A stretch of DNA of 64,000 nucleotides, taken from contig OX421962.1 in assembly GCA_949128115.1 (NCBI GenBank), forward strand, positions 8,526,262-8,590,261, given 5' to 3'. Below the pieces are notes generated by a model. The model worked only from the letters and a program-made list of their open reading frames with translations. It did not search any database and was not told the DNA's origin. Below are positions 11,652-22,372 of this stretch, in pieces. The DNA is from Anaspis maculata. Its lineage: Eukaryota; Arthropoda; Insecta; Coleoptera; Scraptiidae. Position 1 is the stretch's first letter; each line of letters opens with the position of its first letter. The position numbers and the translations under genes are program-made.

Positions 11652-12425
11652 TACAATACAATACAATACAATCTTTATTCAGCGCAAGAAGACTTTACAA
11701 GGTATATCGCTAAGTCATTTTTAACAAAATACATGAGTACGATAAGACACACTTTGTAACACTCAAGTATGTACAAGTAGAACACTACAACAAACAATGG
11801 ATAATAAATTCACATGTACTTCAAGAAAAGTGAAGTCATTGCACAAGATGGAGTCAAAATACAAAATTCAAAAATTCATTGACAGAATAAACACATTTTT
11901 CAATCAACATGGTCTTGACGGCTCTTCTGAGGTATGATACGCGACCATGCTATTATATTCCTGAGGGAGATGATTTTAAAGCCGGAGAGAGCTGACAATG
12001 GGCCCCCTCGCGACCTGCGTCAAGGCAAACCTGGGAATTACCAGCTTGTCAGCATTTCTTGTCCGATAGCGGCTCACCTCACCCTGTCGCTGGAAGCGTC
12101 CAACATTTCTCCTCACAAAACAGACACATTCGAGAATGTAACAACAATATACATTGAGGATGCCATACTCCACAAAATATGGCCTACAAGAAGTTCTACA
12201 AGGAAGTGACAGCATGCACCTGATTATTCTTTTCTGGGCAACAAAAACTCTCCGGACACCAGAAGAACTTCCCCAGCACAATATGCCATATGTCAGCAGA
12301 GAATGAACGGAGAAACAGTAAAACATCCTTAAATGACCGAGAGAAATTACACCCCTCAACTGAATTACCATGAAGCACATAACCCCGAGACTCCTGGCCA
12401 CTGTAGCAATTGAAATTTCTACAAT
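11652..12425 (-). mobile_element. 5'-truncated non-LTR retrotransposon (RT C-terminus)
   Basis: The minus-strand frame contains L-L-T-Y-G-I-L-C-W-G, then V-F-V-A-Q-K-R-I-I-R-C-M and Y-I-L-E-C-V-C-F-V, matching the region after the reverse-transcriptase core of LINE ORF2 proteins. The minus-strand 3' end has AATAAAG followed by an (ATTGT)n tail (plus strand 11652-11672). No RT core or endonuclease is present. Dead on arrival or decayed. Confidence 0.75.
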
Positions 12426-12499
12426 TTTCTTTATATAAAAATTTATTTCGAGTTTGCAAAATTCCATATAAAACCTAAAGAGAGTGGTCAATAAAGCAG

Positions 12500-13306
12500 T
12501 GAATTATTTGAATTATCGCGGTACAGATGAGAGAGGAAACGGCAAAAGAAACGACATGATAGGAAACTTTACTGATAAGGGAATTCAATTCAAGAAAAGA
12601 AGAGTGACAGTTAGTATTGTGGGAGGCAAATTGTTCCGTTTCTCCGTTGAAGGGCAGGCCTGAGAGCCCCCATTTGTTTCATGTTGCCTCCTCCTGTCTT
12701 TTCGCACCTCTTGTGTGCCATGAGAATAACCTGAAAAGGGTGAGTTAGAAAGTTCGATTTTAAAGTCAAAAAGTTGCCGAACCTCAAATTTTAGCTTTAT
12801 CTGGGATCATCCACGTTTATACCGCTACATCTACGTTTTCGTACGTTATCTACGTTTCCCACGTTCTCTCCGTCCTTCATATCATCCAGTTACGCTGCCG
12901 ACGAATTTCCATATGATGTATGCTGTTTTCACCGGTGACCACCGAAGCCGATAAGCCAACTCGCTGCGGTCAACTCCTTCGATTTTGGCTGCTAGTACCA
13001 TCTTCGCTGAAGCTCAACCAGCACGCCTTCGTCCACCTTGTGCCAGAGTGCTGCACGTCATCTGCGAGTCAAGCCACGTACCCGGACCGGTGGAAGACGA
13101 CTTCGCGCTGCACCAGGGGTCACGTGAGATGTTCTAGTTCTTCCGCATCCCTAAGTTTAAGTTGCCCATTTAGCGTTGTTGTTTTGTTTTTAAGAATATC
13201 ACTTAATCAAGTGAGCGCCCCGAAACCTTTTAACTTGGATCCAAGGTATTATAGGTTAGGTTAGGCAAACGTTCAGTTATTCGACAAAACCTTGTCGGAA
13301 CCAGAC
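12500..13306. other. Intergenic, nothing recognised
   Basis: Short ORFs only, for example 114 codons at 12920-13264 with no recognisable domain. Confidence 0.4.
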
Positions 13307-13359
13307 ACGCTGGGGGGTAGTTTTCCTGGGGTTTCGCCAGGAAAACTACCCCCCAGCGT
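13307..13359. repeat. Perfect 23-bp hairpin, 7-nt loop
   Basis: Left arm 13307-13329 starts ACGCTGGGGGGTAG. The loop is GGTTTCG (13330-13336). The right arm 13337-13359 is its exact reverse complement. No poly-U run follows. Confidence 0.95.
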
Positions 13360-13678
13360 ATTCGCGTACATAGAAGTTGCGCCAGTTCACTTGCGTTCAT
13401 TTGAGATGCGCCAGTTACAACGACCTCTTTTCAATAGCGCTAGTTACAAAGATGCCCTGCGAGAAACGTTACTTCACATCCGGCTCTGCGAATAAAGCTA
13501 GTCTTATTAGGACCCATCGACTGGTCTGGCCTATTATCGTCTGAACTCTACGTTGTGCCCGCTTTGGGCAAAATCCGTCCAAGAAACCCCTGAGTTGAAC
13601 CCAAAGAAGAATAGTTCTCGAATTAGTTGTGACTTGTGACAACATGTAAACCTCACTGGTACTTTGCCTCCCCTCCCG

Positions 13679-13752
13679 TAACGCAGCAAAGTAACGCAAA
13701 ACAACGCAAAGTAACGCAAAGCAACGCACAAGAACGCAAAGAACGCAAAACA
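13679..13752. repeat. Short tandem array, AACGCAAAG unit
   Basis: About seven imperfect copies of a 9-11 base unit (AACGCAAAGT / AACGCAAAAC). Confidence 0.9.
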
Positions 13753-13759
13753 AAAAGAC

Positions 13760-16700
13760 GCCAAACTCACACAGACACTCAAAAGCCAACAACTGTAGAC
13801 ATGTTAGTAGACAGGGCATAATACAACACTACAAAACTAATCCAAAATACTACAATTACACAATGAGGGTAATCCTGTTGCGAACACTCAAGGACACTAA
13901 GAGAACCTATCCCACACAAACTGACATGTGCCTCGTTACACGAGCCGCAAGCGACTAAGTTGCAACCAACAGTTCCTATCTACCATGGCAGGCCCTGTTC
14001 CTGCCTGGCAGGTAGCATCAAATCATCTCATAACAAACAAAGCAAAATAAATGAGCATGGTTCCCCAACAAAAGTACCGTACAACCTGCTTGGACGGTAA
14101 AAGCCCCCCTGACACATAGACAAAAGTAAACATTGTAAAAGTCAATTTTAGGCTGGCTGAAAGTGGTTGATAGTACAGGAACGACTTCCACGGTGTTCAA
14201 GAAAATATTAGTAAAATAGGTTCATCAAGGCTCGATCATACTCGAAAGCGCCATTTGCAAAATCCCAGTGAGTAATTGAACAAACAAAGAGAAAATATTT
14301 CAGTTCAATTCAATTTAACAACAAAATATTTGAGAACCGGAACAGGCGGAGGGCTCTGGATATTGACACAAAGATTATGTTACATCAGGTACGCCAATGG
14401 CGTTACAAACCAAATTATTTACACCAATTGTAGGTACACCAATGTCAAACAAACCAAAATAGCCTCATAATAATAACTGCACATAAAAACTGGAATAATA
14501 ATATAGCGCAGGTAATTACGTACAGACAAAAGGTAATATTCAGAATCAACTCCAGTTACGTGCCTGATTTGAAAGTACACATTTGACAAAATATGGGTCC
14601 AAATATTTAAAGATGCATCAATCAAATAATTTAGGGTCGGTCCTGAACGTAAATCAAGGGGCGACACACACCGTACGTTCAAAATTAGCTCACAAAAGAA
14701 AGAATGCGTAATAATGAGCGTGCGAGAAAAACGCACTTTTGAGTGATTTCAGCAGTAAATAGGTAGATCGAACTGACAGAGAATGCTCAAAAGGACCGTT
14801 CAACTTATACACAAGTAGGTAGTTTAAAAAATAACAACAATCCGTGTAGGTACTCACAATACAAAATTAAATTCAGGAGAAATCAAAACACAATGTGACG
14901 CTTTGAAAAACTGCATTCGTCTCCCGAGCATCCGTTCCTCGATTTCTTCCTAGCCCATGTCCACAAAGCAATAAAATATGCCCCAACCCTCGCGCTGTGA
15001 CCCATACACCACCATCAAACGAGTGGCCGGAGAGGTGATTCTCCTTTTCCCCTTTGAACGCAGTGCGACCATGTGTTTTTCAAATACACGTTCAGATTCG
15101 GCTGCATTTCTATACTTTGACCTCGCAAATACATGTGAGGGTTTCAAAACTAGGCCTCGAGCGGCGCAACGAAATCATCCCCCTATTATTTAAACCTGGT
15201 TTCAAACAGTACTATAGTTCCGCGGCTGGCCGACGTAAGTGCTCGTTTTTAGTAGTGACCCAGTATTGAGGTATAAAGTTATGGCACCTATATGGATGAA
15301 TTTGTAGGAAAATTCTGCTTTAGAAATGAAAATTCACGACTCCGCTTCGGTCGTGCTCGTGACTGATGTTCCAGCGGAAAAACGGAGGGAAATGTTACTT
15401 TCCAAGCGCCAATTTCACCTCATCTCATCTCCCTGTCTATAAGAGATATCGACCTGCAACTGATATGCTGAGAGCCGCTTTGATTGCTTATAATAATAAA
15501 TAGACCATTTCTACAGAGATGTCAGTTTTTCTAGGCATTTCTTCACGTTCAAAGTACTATAATTCGATTACCATTTGAAAAAAAAAGTCTGATGCAAAAA
15601 ATGTGGTCCATAATCACAATATTTTCAAAGCTCCCAGGAATTATTTTGTTGATGAATGCACCTGTTTGCGCGCTGCCGCCTGCATCGCCCCCTTGCCTCT
15701 CCCGCCCGCGAGTCCCTGCAGTTTCACTCGCCGGCCGGCCATTCAAGGAACCATGCACCCCTCAATCCCATTGTGTGGCGTGCGCTCGAGAAAATAGTAC
15801 GACGCAATTATCATCTTGGAGTCGGGACGTTTTCCATCAACGTCCGTACCTAGTTTGAGAAGGATTTCGTGCAGATGTGCTATTGTGCTGTGTTCCGTTA
15901 CTAGTAAAAACTGAATAAAGATGAACTAAAGGTATAATAACTGTCACCAAAGCCTCTTTCCTTGCAGCAAAATTGGCCGTGAACTGTTAAGGTCACGAAC
16001 CCTAAGCTGCCGGTCTCATGAATGCGCTATTTCATTTGGACATATTATTATGCGCATGCGTGAGAGTCAAATTTTCAAAAAATTCGTACACCTGTCAGTT
16101 TGAATGGCAACGCTGCATACTCTTATTTAACCCCCTGGCTGGCTGCTGGTTCCTGGCTGTCACTGTCATTAGCGTCAATGAACTCACTGAGCATTTACCG
16201 TTCTTCAAGACTTGCTGTGTTTCGACTGTTTTCCCGGTCTTTCCAAATGCTTTTCTTATTGTTTTCGGTGTTGTTATTGTTAGGTACTGGAATACTTATT
16301 GTTAGAAATGACAAATACCCATAATGTCACCAATGACAGTTGGCATCGCTGTCCTGTTCGTTATAGGTACCAAAATGGTATCTATAACATTCAACTAAAT
16401 TAAGCGCTTTCCTTTTACATCACAGCAAAGATTCTGACCCTCGTTCTGACCTGACTTACATAGGTAAGAATCTTATCTAATCTGAGCCAAATGTGGTGGT
16501 CAATCATTGTGTGATTGTCCTTTTTGACGTTTCTTCAACTTTTGAATCCAACTCGGTAACTAAGTATGGCCACGAAGGTACCTTGACAGGGGGGGGAGGG
16601 GAAGTAAAATTCTGAGTTCGCCTGGTTCGTGGTTCGCCTAACTTGATCGCTGACAAAACGTCCTCTCAACTCGGTCAAAGTCAGATTTTGTCAGATTTAT

Positions 16701-17288
16701 GGTTTTATTTATTTCGTATAACAATACAAGAATAATGATTAAGTAGGTATGTATATCTAGTGCTTGAAAAACTCATAATTCAATGATAAAAGATTTATGG
16801 TAAAAGGAAAGCGCTTATTATTTGTGCAATTTTGTGCTAATTTTCAATAACGGTGTACGAAATTAGGAAACTCGTGCCACACATGCGCACTCAAAAAAAT
16901 CCAAAACGAAACGACGATTGATTTTCGGTAAGTCGGCAAACTAATGTTAGCTGTGGTAGTCCTGATTCCCCTAGTTTTTGATGTTGGGTTGAGATAAATG
17001 GCTGTCAAAAAAAGTGAATAAGTCAAGGATGAATAAAATAACTTGACCACAAGCGCACAACGTCAGAAAAATATAGCCATCCCGGAGACTTGGTGAAAAG
17101 GGGTCCAGCCTCAAGGATTAGGCAAAAGTGAGTTGTGAAGGTGTGTATTTTGTTGGTTAAGCTATTGTTCATATACGATTACGAAACACCTGGTTGTCCA
17201 GAGGGACCTCTTGCTTCTTGCGCAGGTCTTTTACACCATTGTACCTAGTGCTAATTCCCGATTTGTTCCATCTCTTCAGCAGCACAAG
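13760..17288. other. Intergenic upstream of ZF gene 17289
   Basis: No gene recognised. The only identifiable piece is the repeat at 16020-16170. The 5' UTR of the ZF gene should lie at the right end. The stretch from about 17138 is open in the ZF frame but holds no in-frame ATG before the split one. Confidence 0.45.
16020..16170. repeat. Fragment of the 30041-30588 repeat family
   Basis: Shares CGTACACCTGTCAG-TTGAATGGCAACGCTGCAT and CTGGTTCCTGGCTGTCACT, in inverse orientation, with 30430-30560. Confidence 0.7.
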
Positions 17289-19028
17289 ATGTAAGTTACT
17301 AGAGAATATGCCCGGCGTAGTTTCTATCAAGTCCAGTTTTTGTGTTATTTTAGGTTAGAACTACCCGAAACTGTTGACATGTACAACTGTTCGCAATGTT
17401 CGTATCAAACTGAATTCGCCTTTCAACTTGACCACCACGTCCAAAGAAATCAGAGACATGTTAATGCTTATGCAGCTCAACTGTATGATGCCATCGCCGA
17501 ACTGGAACAGTTCTCTTGCATCTACTGTAACTACAAAAGCCACCATCGTTTCGAAATGTACGAACATTACAGACAAGTACATAATCTGGGGACCAGGAAC
17601 AATGAAAATGAGACTTCTCGTGAAAATGTTGAAAGGTATCCATGTCGCTACTGCAGATGCGAATCGCATTCCAGGTTATTTATAATAAAACATCACTATT
17701 TGTGTGGAAAGAAGCCGATGGGAAAGCCACAGGAAACCACAGAAGCCATGGAACTACAAGGTTTAGATGGGGCTGTTGCAAGGAGGACAATAAAATATGT
17801 TGGAGTGATGGAATCGAACATGTCGAAGCATGATTCAGTTGGAAAAAATAACCGGTTTCGTTGCCGCATTTGTTCGTACCGAGCGAAACGAAAGTCGGAT
17901 CTGAAACCTCACATGATCAGTAAACATGCTGCGGATGAAGAAATCGACTGGTTTCAGTGTAACGATTGTTCCTATCGAGGTAAACTGAAGTCGTTATTGA
18001 GAAGACACCGCATGAGAAAACACCAGTTGAAACAGACTACGAATGAAGAAATCGAGTGGTTTCAGTGCTCTCATTGTTCATTTCGTACAAAACAGAAGTT
18101 CCACTTGAAAGGCCACATGATATGTAAACATGTTTCGAATGAAGAAATCGACTGGTTTCAGTGCAACCATTGTTCGTACCGTGCTAAGCTAAAGTCAACT
18201 ATGAGTCAACACATGCTCTATAAACATGCTGAGAACGAAGAAAACTGCTTCCAGTGCAGCCACTGTTCGTACCGAGCTAGGTTTGAGTCGACTATGAAAA
18301 TGCACAACATCGTCAAACATGGTACGGATGAAGAAATCAAATGGTTTCAGTGCCATCATTGCTCATATCGAACCAAAGAAAAGTGTAGCTTGAAAGGGCA
18401 CATTATAAGTAAACATACTACAAATGAAGAAGTTGACTGGTTTCAGTGCAGCGATTGTTCGTTCCGAACCAAATTTAAGTCCTCTTTGCGAAAACACTGC
18501 ATCAGCAGACACCTGTTAACAAATGAAGAAATAAAGTGGTTTCAGTGTAACGACTGTTCGTGCCGATATAAACACAAGTCAGACTTGACAAAGCACATCA
18601 AGAGGCACATAGTAAATGAACATGTTACGAATAAAGAAATTAACTGGATCAAATGCGATTACTGTTCGTACCAAGCTAGACGAAATTCAGAGTTGAAGAA
18701 GCACGTGATGAATAGACATACTGCGGATGACGAAATCAACTGGTTCCAGTGCACCAACTGTCCGTACCGAGCCAAGCTGAAAACAGTCTTGAAAACGCAC
18801 ATGATGACACATGCTGCAAGTGAAGAAATCAGCTGGTTCCAGTGCAAACATTGTTCGTTCCGAGGTAAACGAAAGTCATGTTTGAGACGGCACACGATAA
18901 GCAAACATGCCGCGGATGAAGAAATCACGTGGTTTCAGTGCAACGATTGCTCGTACCGAGCTAAAGTAAAGTCCAGTTTGAAGATGCACGTGAAAAGTAA
19001 ACATCCTACGAATGAAGAGATCAACTGA
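17289..19028 (+). CDS. C2H2 zinc-finger protein, 3+12 fingers
   Basis: Reference member of the cluster, 558 residues. CDS is 17289-17290 joined to 17354-19028. The ATG is split AT|G by a 63-base intron (GTAAGT donor, TTTTAG acceptor), giving M-L-E-L-P-E-T-V-D-M-Y. N-terminal module (residues 13 to about 120): C-S-Q-C...H-H-V-Q-R-N-Q (the last ligand H is Q here), C-I-Y-C...H-Y-R-Q-V-H, then C2HC C-R-Y-C...H-H-Y-L-C. The acidic linker contains A-V-A-R-R-T-I-K. The array from about residue 170 holds 12 fingers of form C-x2-C-[ST]-[YF]-R-x-K-x6-L-x2-H-x3-5-H, joined by NEEI-WFQ linkers. The fourth residue after the second Cys is usually A, G or T rather than F, as in REST-type fingers. Predicted nuclear DNA-binding regulator; target unknown. 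TTG-initiated M-C-Y-F-R upstream is intron sequence. Confidence 0.9.
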
Positions 19029-19299
19029 GAAGTGGAAGTTCACATGTGTAAACACGCTACAAATTGAGAAACCTTGGAGGGTTAATAATGTTCACGCTCC
19101 GCTGCCATTTTCGTGGAACATGCCGAAAGGTTCGTCGCTTAAGGAAGGGTGTCGAGCAGTCGAGTCATCCACGGACATGTTTCACAAAAATTGTTGTAGT
19201 CAATAGCAAGTTGTTAGCCACTTATAGTAATAATTTAAACTTTGTTCACTGTAAAACAAAAAACCGGAGGTTTAAAAAAAAATGAGCAGTAGATAAAGT

Positions 19300-19441
19300 A
19301 GGTTCACTTGTACCGTGATTCTAGTCGGCTGTGAGATTGTGTTTCCAAATGTGAAATATAGAAAATCCCCAAAACTTTGCAGTTGGCTGCTCTGGCGGGA
19401 TCAGTTTTGAAACACATTTTTTGCGTTTTTCCTTTGCAGAT
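19300..19441. repeat. Segmental duplication, copy B left part
   Basis: Matches 8413-8600. Interrupted at 19441 by the Jockey-like insertion and resumes at 23502. Confidence 0.85.
19427..19441. repeat. Target-site duplication, left
   Basis: TTTTCCTTTGCAGAT, 15 bases, identical to 23502-23516. Confidence 0.9.
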
Positions 19442-19684
19442 TTTTTTTTTTTTTTTTATTTTTTTATTTGACAGCTGTGGAATATTTTACAATCTATCGG
19501 TAAAGATATTTAGTAAAACTTATGTATATATAAAATAAACAATACAACAAAATAAAATAAAACAGTTTACATGACTTGATATGGAGTCCGTCCACTGACG
19601 CACCCAACAAAAACCCAGACACAACACAAACGCGAATTTATGTTGATTTGATGACAACACAGCCCTTCAACGTGAAACGGCGGA

Positions 19685-22372
19685 TCACAAAAATCGCGCA
19701 GGCAAGTCCATCGGTCTACACTTCTTAAGTCTTCTGTTCCCTGAGACCCTCAAGAGATTCCTCGCTAGAGAATTCGGGTGGCCGTCCAGGCGACTGATGT
19801 ACGATTGGCTCAATCTTGTTATCACTGCGTTGACTTCTTCAATGTCCAAATATTGGTGGATTTCTTTGTTTGTTGTATACCAAGGTGGATTCAAAATTGA
19901 TCTTAGGGTTTTTGACTGAAATCTCTGCAGTATCTCGATGTTGGAGTTACATGTAGACCCCCACAACTGGATCCCGTAAGTCCAGATGGGTTTTAGCGAC
20001 ACCTTGTACAAGATCAGTTTGTTTTCCATGGATAACTTGGATCTTCTTCCGATCAGCCAGTCCATCTGCCTCACTCTTATACCCAGCTGTTTCCTCTTTG
20101 TCCAGACATGTTTTTGCCAGGTCAGCCGTCTATCTAGGTGTAGTCCCAGGTACTTTGCACTGTCTGCCTGTGGTAAAGGACATCCTCCCAGTGTCACCGG
20201 TGGACAAGCATCATGCCGCAATGTAAAGGTGACATGTGTCGACTTCGTTGCGTTCGCCGTTATGCGCCACTTCAGCATCCACCTCTGCACCTCATCCAGG
20301 CTACTTTGCAGCCTCCGCGATGCAGCTGCCTGGTTTCTATCCGATGCCAGGATTGCGGTGTCGTCGGCGTAAGTCGCCACGGTGACTCCGGCCATCGAGG
20401 GAAGATCAGCTGTGTACAGGGCATACAGAACCGGCCCCAAAATGCTGCCCTGCGGAACCCCCGACCCCACGGGGTATAGGTCTGTGAGGTGCTGCTGGAT
20501 CCTCACTTGGAAAGTTCTCTCTGATAAGAATGATTCCAGGAATTTGAAGAACTGGTGCGGAAGCCGTCTCTTGATTTTGAAGAGCAGACCATCGTGCCAC
20601 ACCCTGTCGAACGCCTGTGATACGTCGAGAAATGCCGCCGAGCAGCTCCTTCCCGCCTCGAAATCTCGATATATGTGATCTACCACTCTATGTACCTGCT
20701 CGACAGCAGAGTGCCCCCGTCGGAAGCCGAACTGATGGTCCGGGATGAGTCCACCACCAGCAATTAAAGGGCGCATCCGGGCCAAAAACAACCCCTCCAA
20801 CACTTTTGACAGCACCGGTAGTAAACTTATTGGTCTGTAGGAAGCGGCCGCCTCCGGTGTCTTCCCAGGTTTCAGAATGAGGATAATCTGTGCCACCTTC
20901 CATTGGAATGGAAAGTGGCCCAGCCTGAGAGCAGCATTGAAGATGTAGAGTATAAGTTTCAGGGCTTTAGTAGGCAGCTCTCTCAAGACCCCAGCGGAGA
21001 TGAGGTCATACCCTGGAGATTTTCTCTGGTCGAGTTTGCGCATCGCGGTTTTGAGTTCATTTATTTTTATTGGTTTGATTGGGAGAAATTCTCGACCAGG
21101 CGACCTCAGAAATTGCTCGATTGCCGCTTCCTCATCCGCCGACTGTGTAGGGAAGGGCGCAAAAACTTCTCCAAGGTGTTCGGCAAACCTCTCCGCTTTT
21201 TCCGTGTCGCTCCGTGCCCAGGTTCCATCTCTCTTCCTTATTGGTGGGATCGTTTGAGTTGGTTGCTTCAGTTTTTTTGTGGCTCTCCATAGGCTGTAGT
21301 TGGAAGCTTCCGTTGGTGATAGCATCTCGAGGTAGTTTTTGATGCATTGGTCTTTATATTCCTGAAGCATGCCGCTCAACTTTTTGGTTGTATTATTGAG
21401 CTGAGTTTTAGACCTGGGATCTCGATTTCTTTGCCACTCTCTTCGGATTCTTCTTTTTATGGCTACCAATCTTCTGATGTTCTCGGGGTACTTGTCCGAT
21501 GATGTTGAAGTTTCGGATTGTTCTGGTGTCGCGTTCCATGCTGCTCGCTGTATGGATCTTGTTAAGTATTCCACTGCCTCCTCCAGGTCCGCTGCCGTCC
21601 TCAAAGAAACGTCCAGCGAAATCTCCCGCTCCAGTTCGCCCCTGAATTGATGCCAGTCGGTTTTTCTAGACGATAGTGTTGGATTTCTTGGTTTTTGTGT
21701 TACTTGAGCACTCAGGCTCACCAAGAGGGGCGAATGATCAGAGGAGAGATCCAGGCAAGACTCGATCTTCAGGTAGTTACCGGCCACTCCCTTGACGACG
21801 CAAAAATCGATCAGATCCGGAGTTTTGTTTCGATCTGTAGGCCAGTATGTGGGTTGGCCGGTAGAAAGATGGCGCAGGTTATTTTTGTTCATTGCTTTCA
21901 GGAGCTCTCTTCCACGGGGTGTAGCAAGTCTGGATCCCCACATTTGATGTTTTGCATTGTAGTCTCCCGCTGCGACAAATCGAGTTCCAAGTGAATCAAA
22001 GAATTCAGAGAAACTGTCGTGTCGAATGATGTGCTTAGGAGGACAATAAATTGCCGAGACGGTGATGGGTCCTCTCCAGTCATTTATGACTACACTTGTG
22101 GCCTGTAAGTAGTGTGTGTTGTATCCAGGGATTTCGTGATGTTTAATTGAATTTCGTATAATGAGAGCTGTTCCCCCGTGAGCTGTTCCATCTGGGTGAC
22201 GTGTATGATATATGGTGTATTTGGGTATCTTCATGTAGCTTCTGACGGTGAAATGAGTTTCGGATATTAGGATTATGTCCAGGTCGTGTTGTGCAATGAA
22301 ATGTTTAAGCTCGAGGGTATGCTGAGCTAATCCGTTGGCGTTCCAGACTGCGATTTTTATGTTCGTTAACAT
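19685..22372 (-). CDS. Non-LTR retrotransposon ORF2: endonuclease and reverse transcriptase
   Basis: 895 residues, uninterrupted. The N-terminal apurinic-type endonuclease shows W-N-A-N-G (about residue 10), S-E-T-H-F, G-D-Y-N-A-K-H, P-D-L-I-D-F and S-S-D-H-S-P. It nicks target DNA for target-primed reverse transcription. The reverse transcriptase follows: Y-R-P-I-S-L-L-P, F-G-F-R-R-G-H-S-A, F-L-D-V-S-Q-A-F-D-R-V-W, G-V-P-Q-G-S-I-L-G-P and the catalytic T-Y-A-D-D-T-A. It ends without an RNase H domain or C-terminal CCHC, consistent with the Jockey clade. The start ATG overlaps the ORF1 stop by one base (TAATG), suggesting termination-reinitiation as shown for SART1. Confidence 0.93.
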   Translation of the reverse strand: MLTNIKIAVWNANGLAQHTLELKHFIAQHDLDIILISETHFTVRSYMKIPKYTIYHTRHPDGTAHGGTALIIRNSIKHHEIPGYNTHYLQATSVVINDWRGPITVSAIYCPPKHIIRHDSFSEFFDSLGTRFVAAGDYNAKHQMWGSRLATPRGRELLKAMNKNNLRHLSTGQPTYWPTDRNKTPDLIDFCVVKGVAGNYLKIESCLDLSSDHSPLLVSLSAQVTQKPRNPTLSSRKTDWHQFRGELEREISLDVSLRTAADLEEAVEYLTRSIQRAAWNATPEQSETSTSSDKYPENIRRLVAIKRRIRREWQRNRDPRSKTQLNNTTKKLSGMLQEYKDQCIKNYLEMLSPTEASNYSLWRATKKLKQPTQTIPPIRKRDGTWARSDTEKAERFAEHLGEVFAPFPTQSADEEAAIEQFLRSPGREFLPIKPIKINELKTAMRKLDQRKSPGYDLISAGVLRELPTKALKLILYIFNAALRLGHFPFQWKVAQIILILKPGKTPEAAASYRPISLLPVLSKVLEGLFLARMRPLIAGGGLIPDHQFGFRRGHSAVEQVHRVVDHIYRDFEAGRSCSAAFLDVSQAFDRVWHDGLLFKIKRRLPHQFFKFLESFLSERTFQVRIQQHLTDLYPVGSGVPQGSILGPVLYALYTADLPSMAGVTVATYADDTAILASDRNQAAASRRLQSSLDEVQRWMLKWRITANATKSTHVTFTLRHDACPPVTLGGCPLPQADSAKYLGLHLDRRLTWQKHVWTKRKQLGIRVRQMDWLIGRRSKLSMENKLILYKVSLKPIWTYGIQLWGSTCNSNIEILQRFQSKTLRSILNPPWYTTNKEIHQYLDIEEVNAVITRLSQSYISRLDGHPNSLARNLLRVSGNRRLKKCRPMDLPARFL

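Noticed and set aside
13253..13265. TTAGG repeats (insect telomere unit)
   Set aside because: Only two units; expected by chance.
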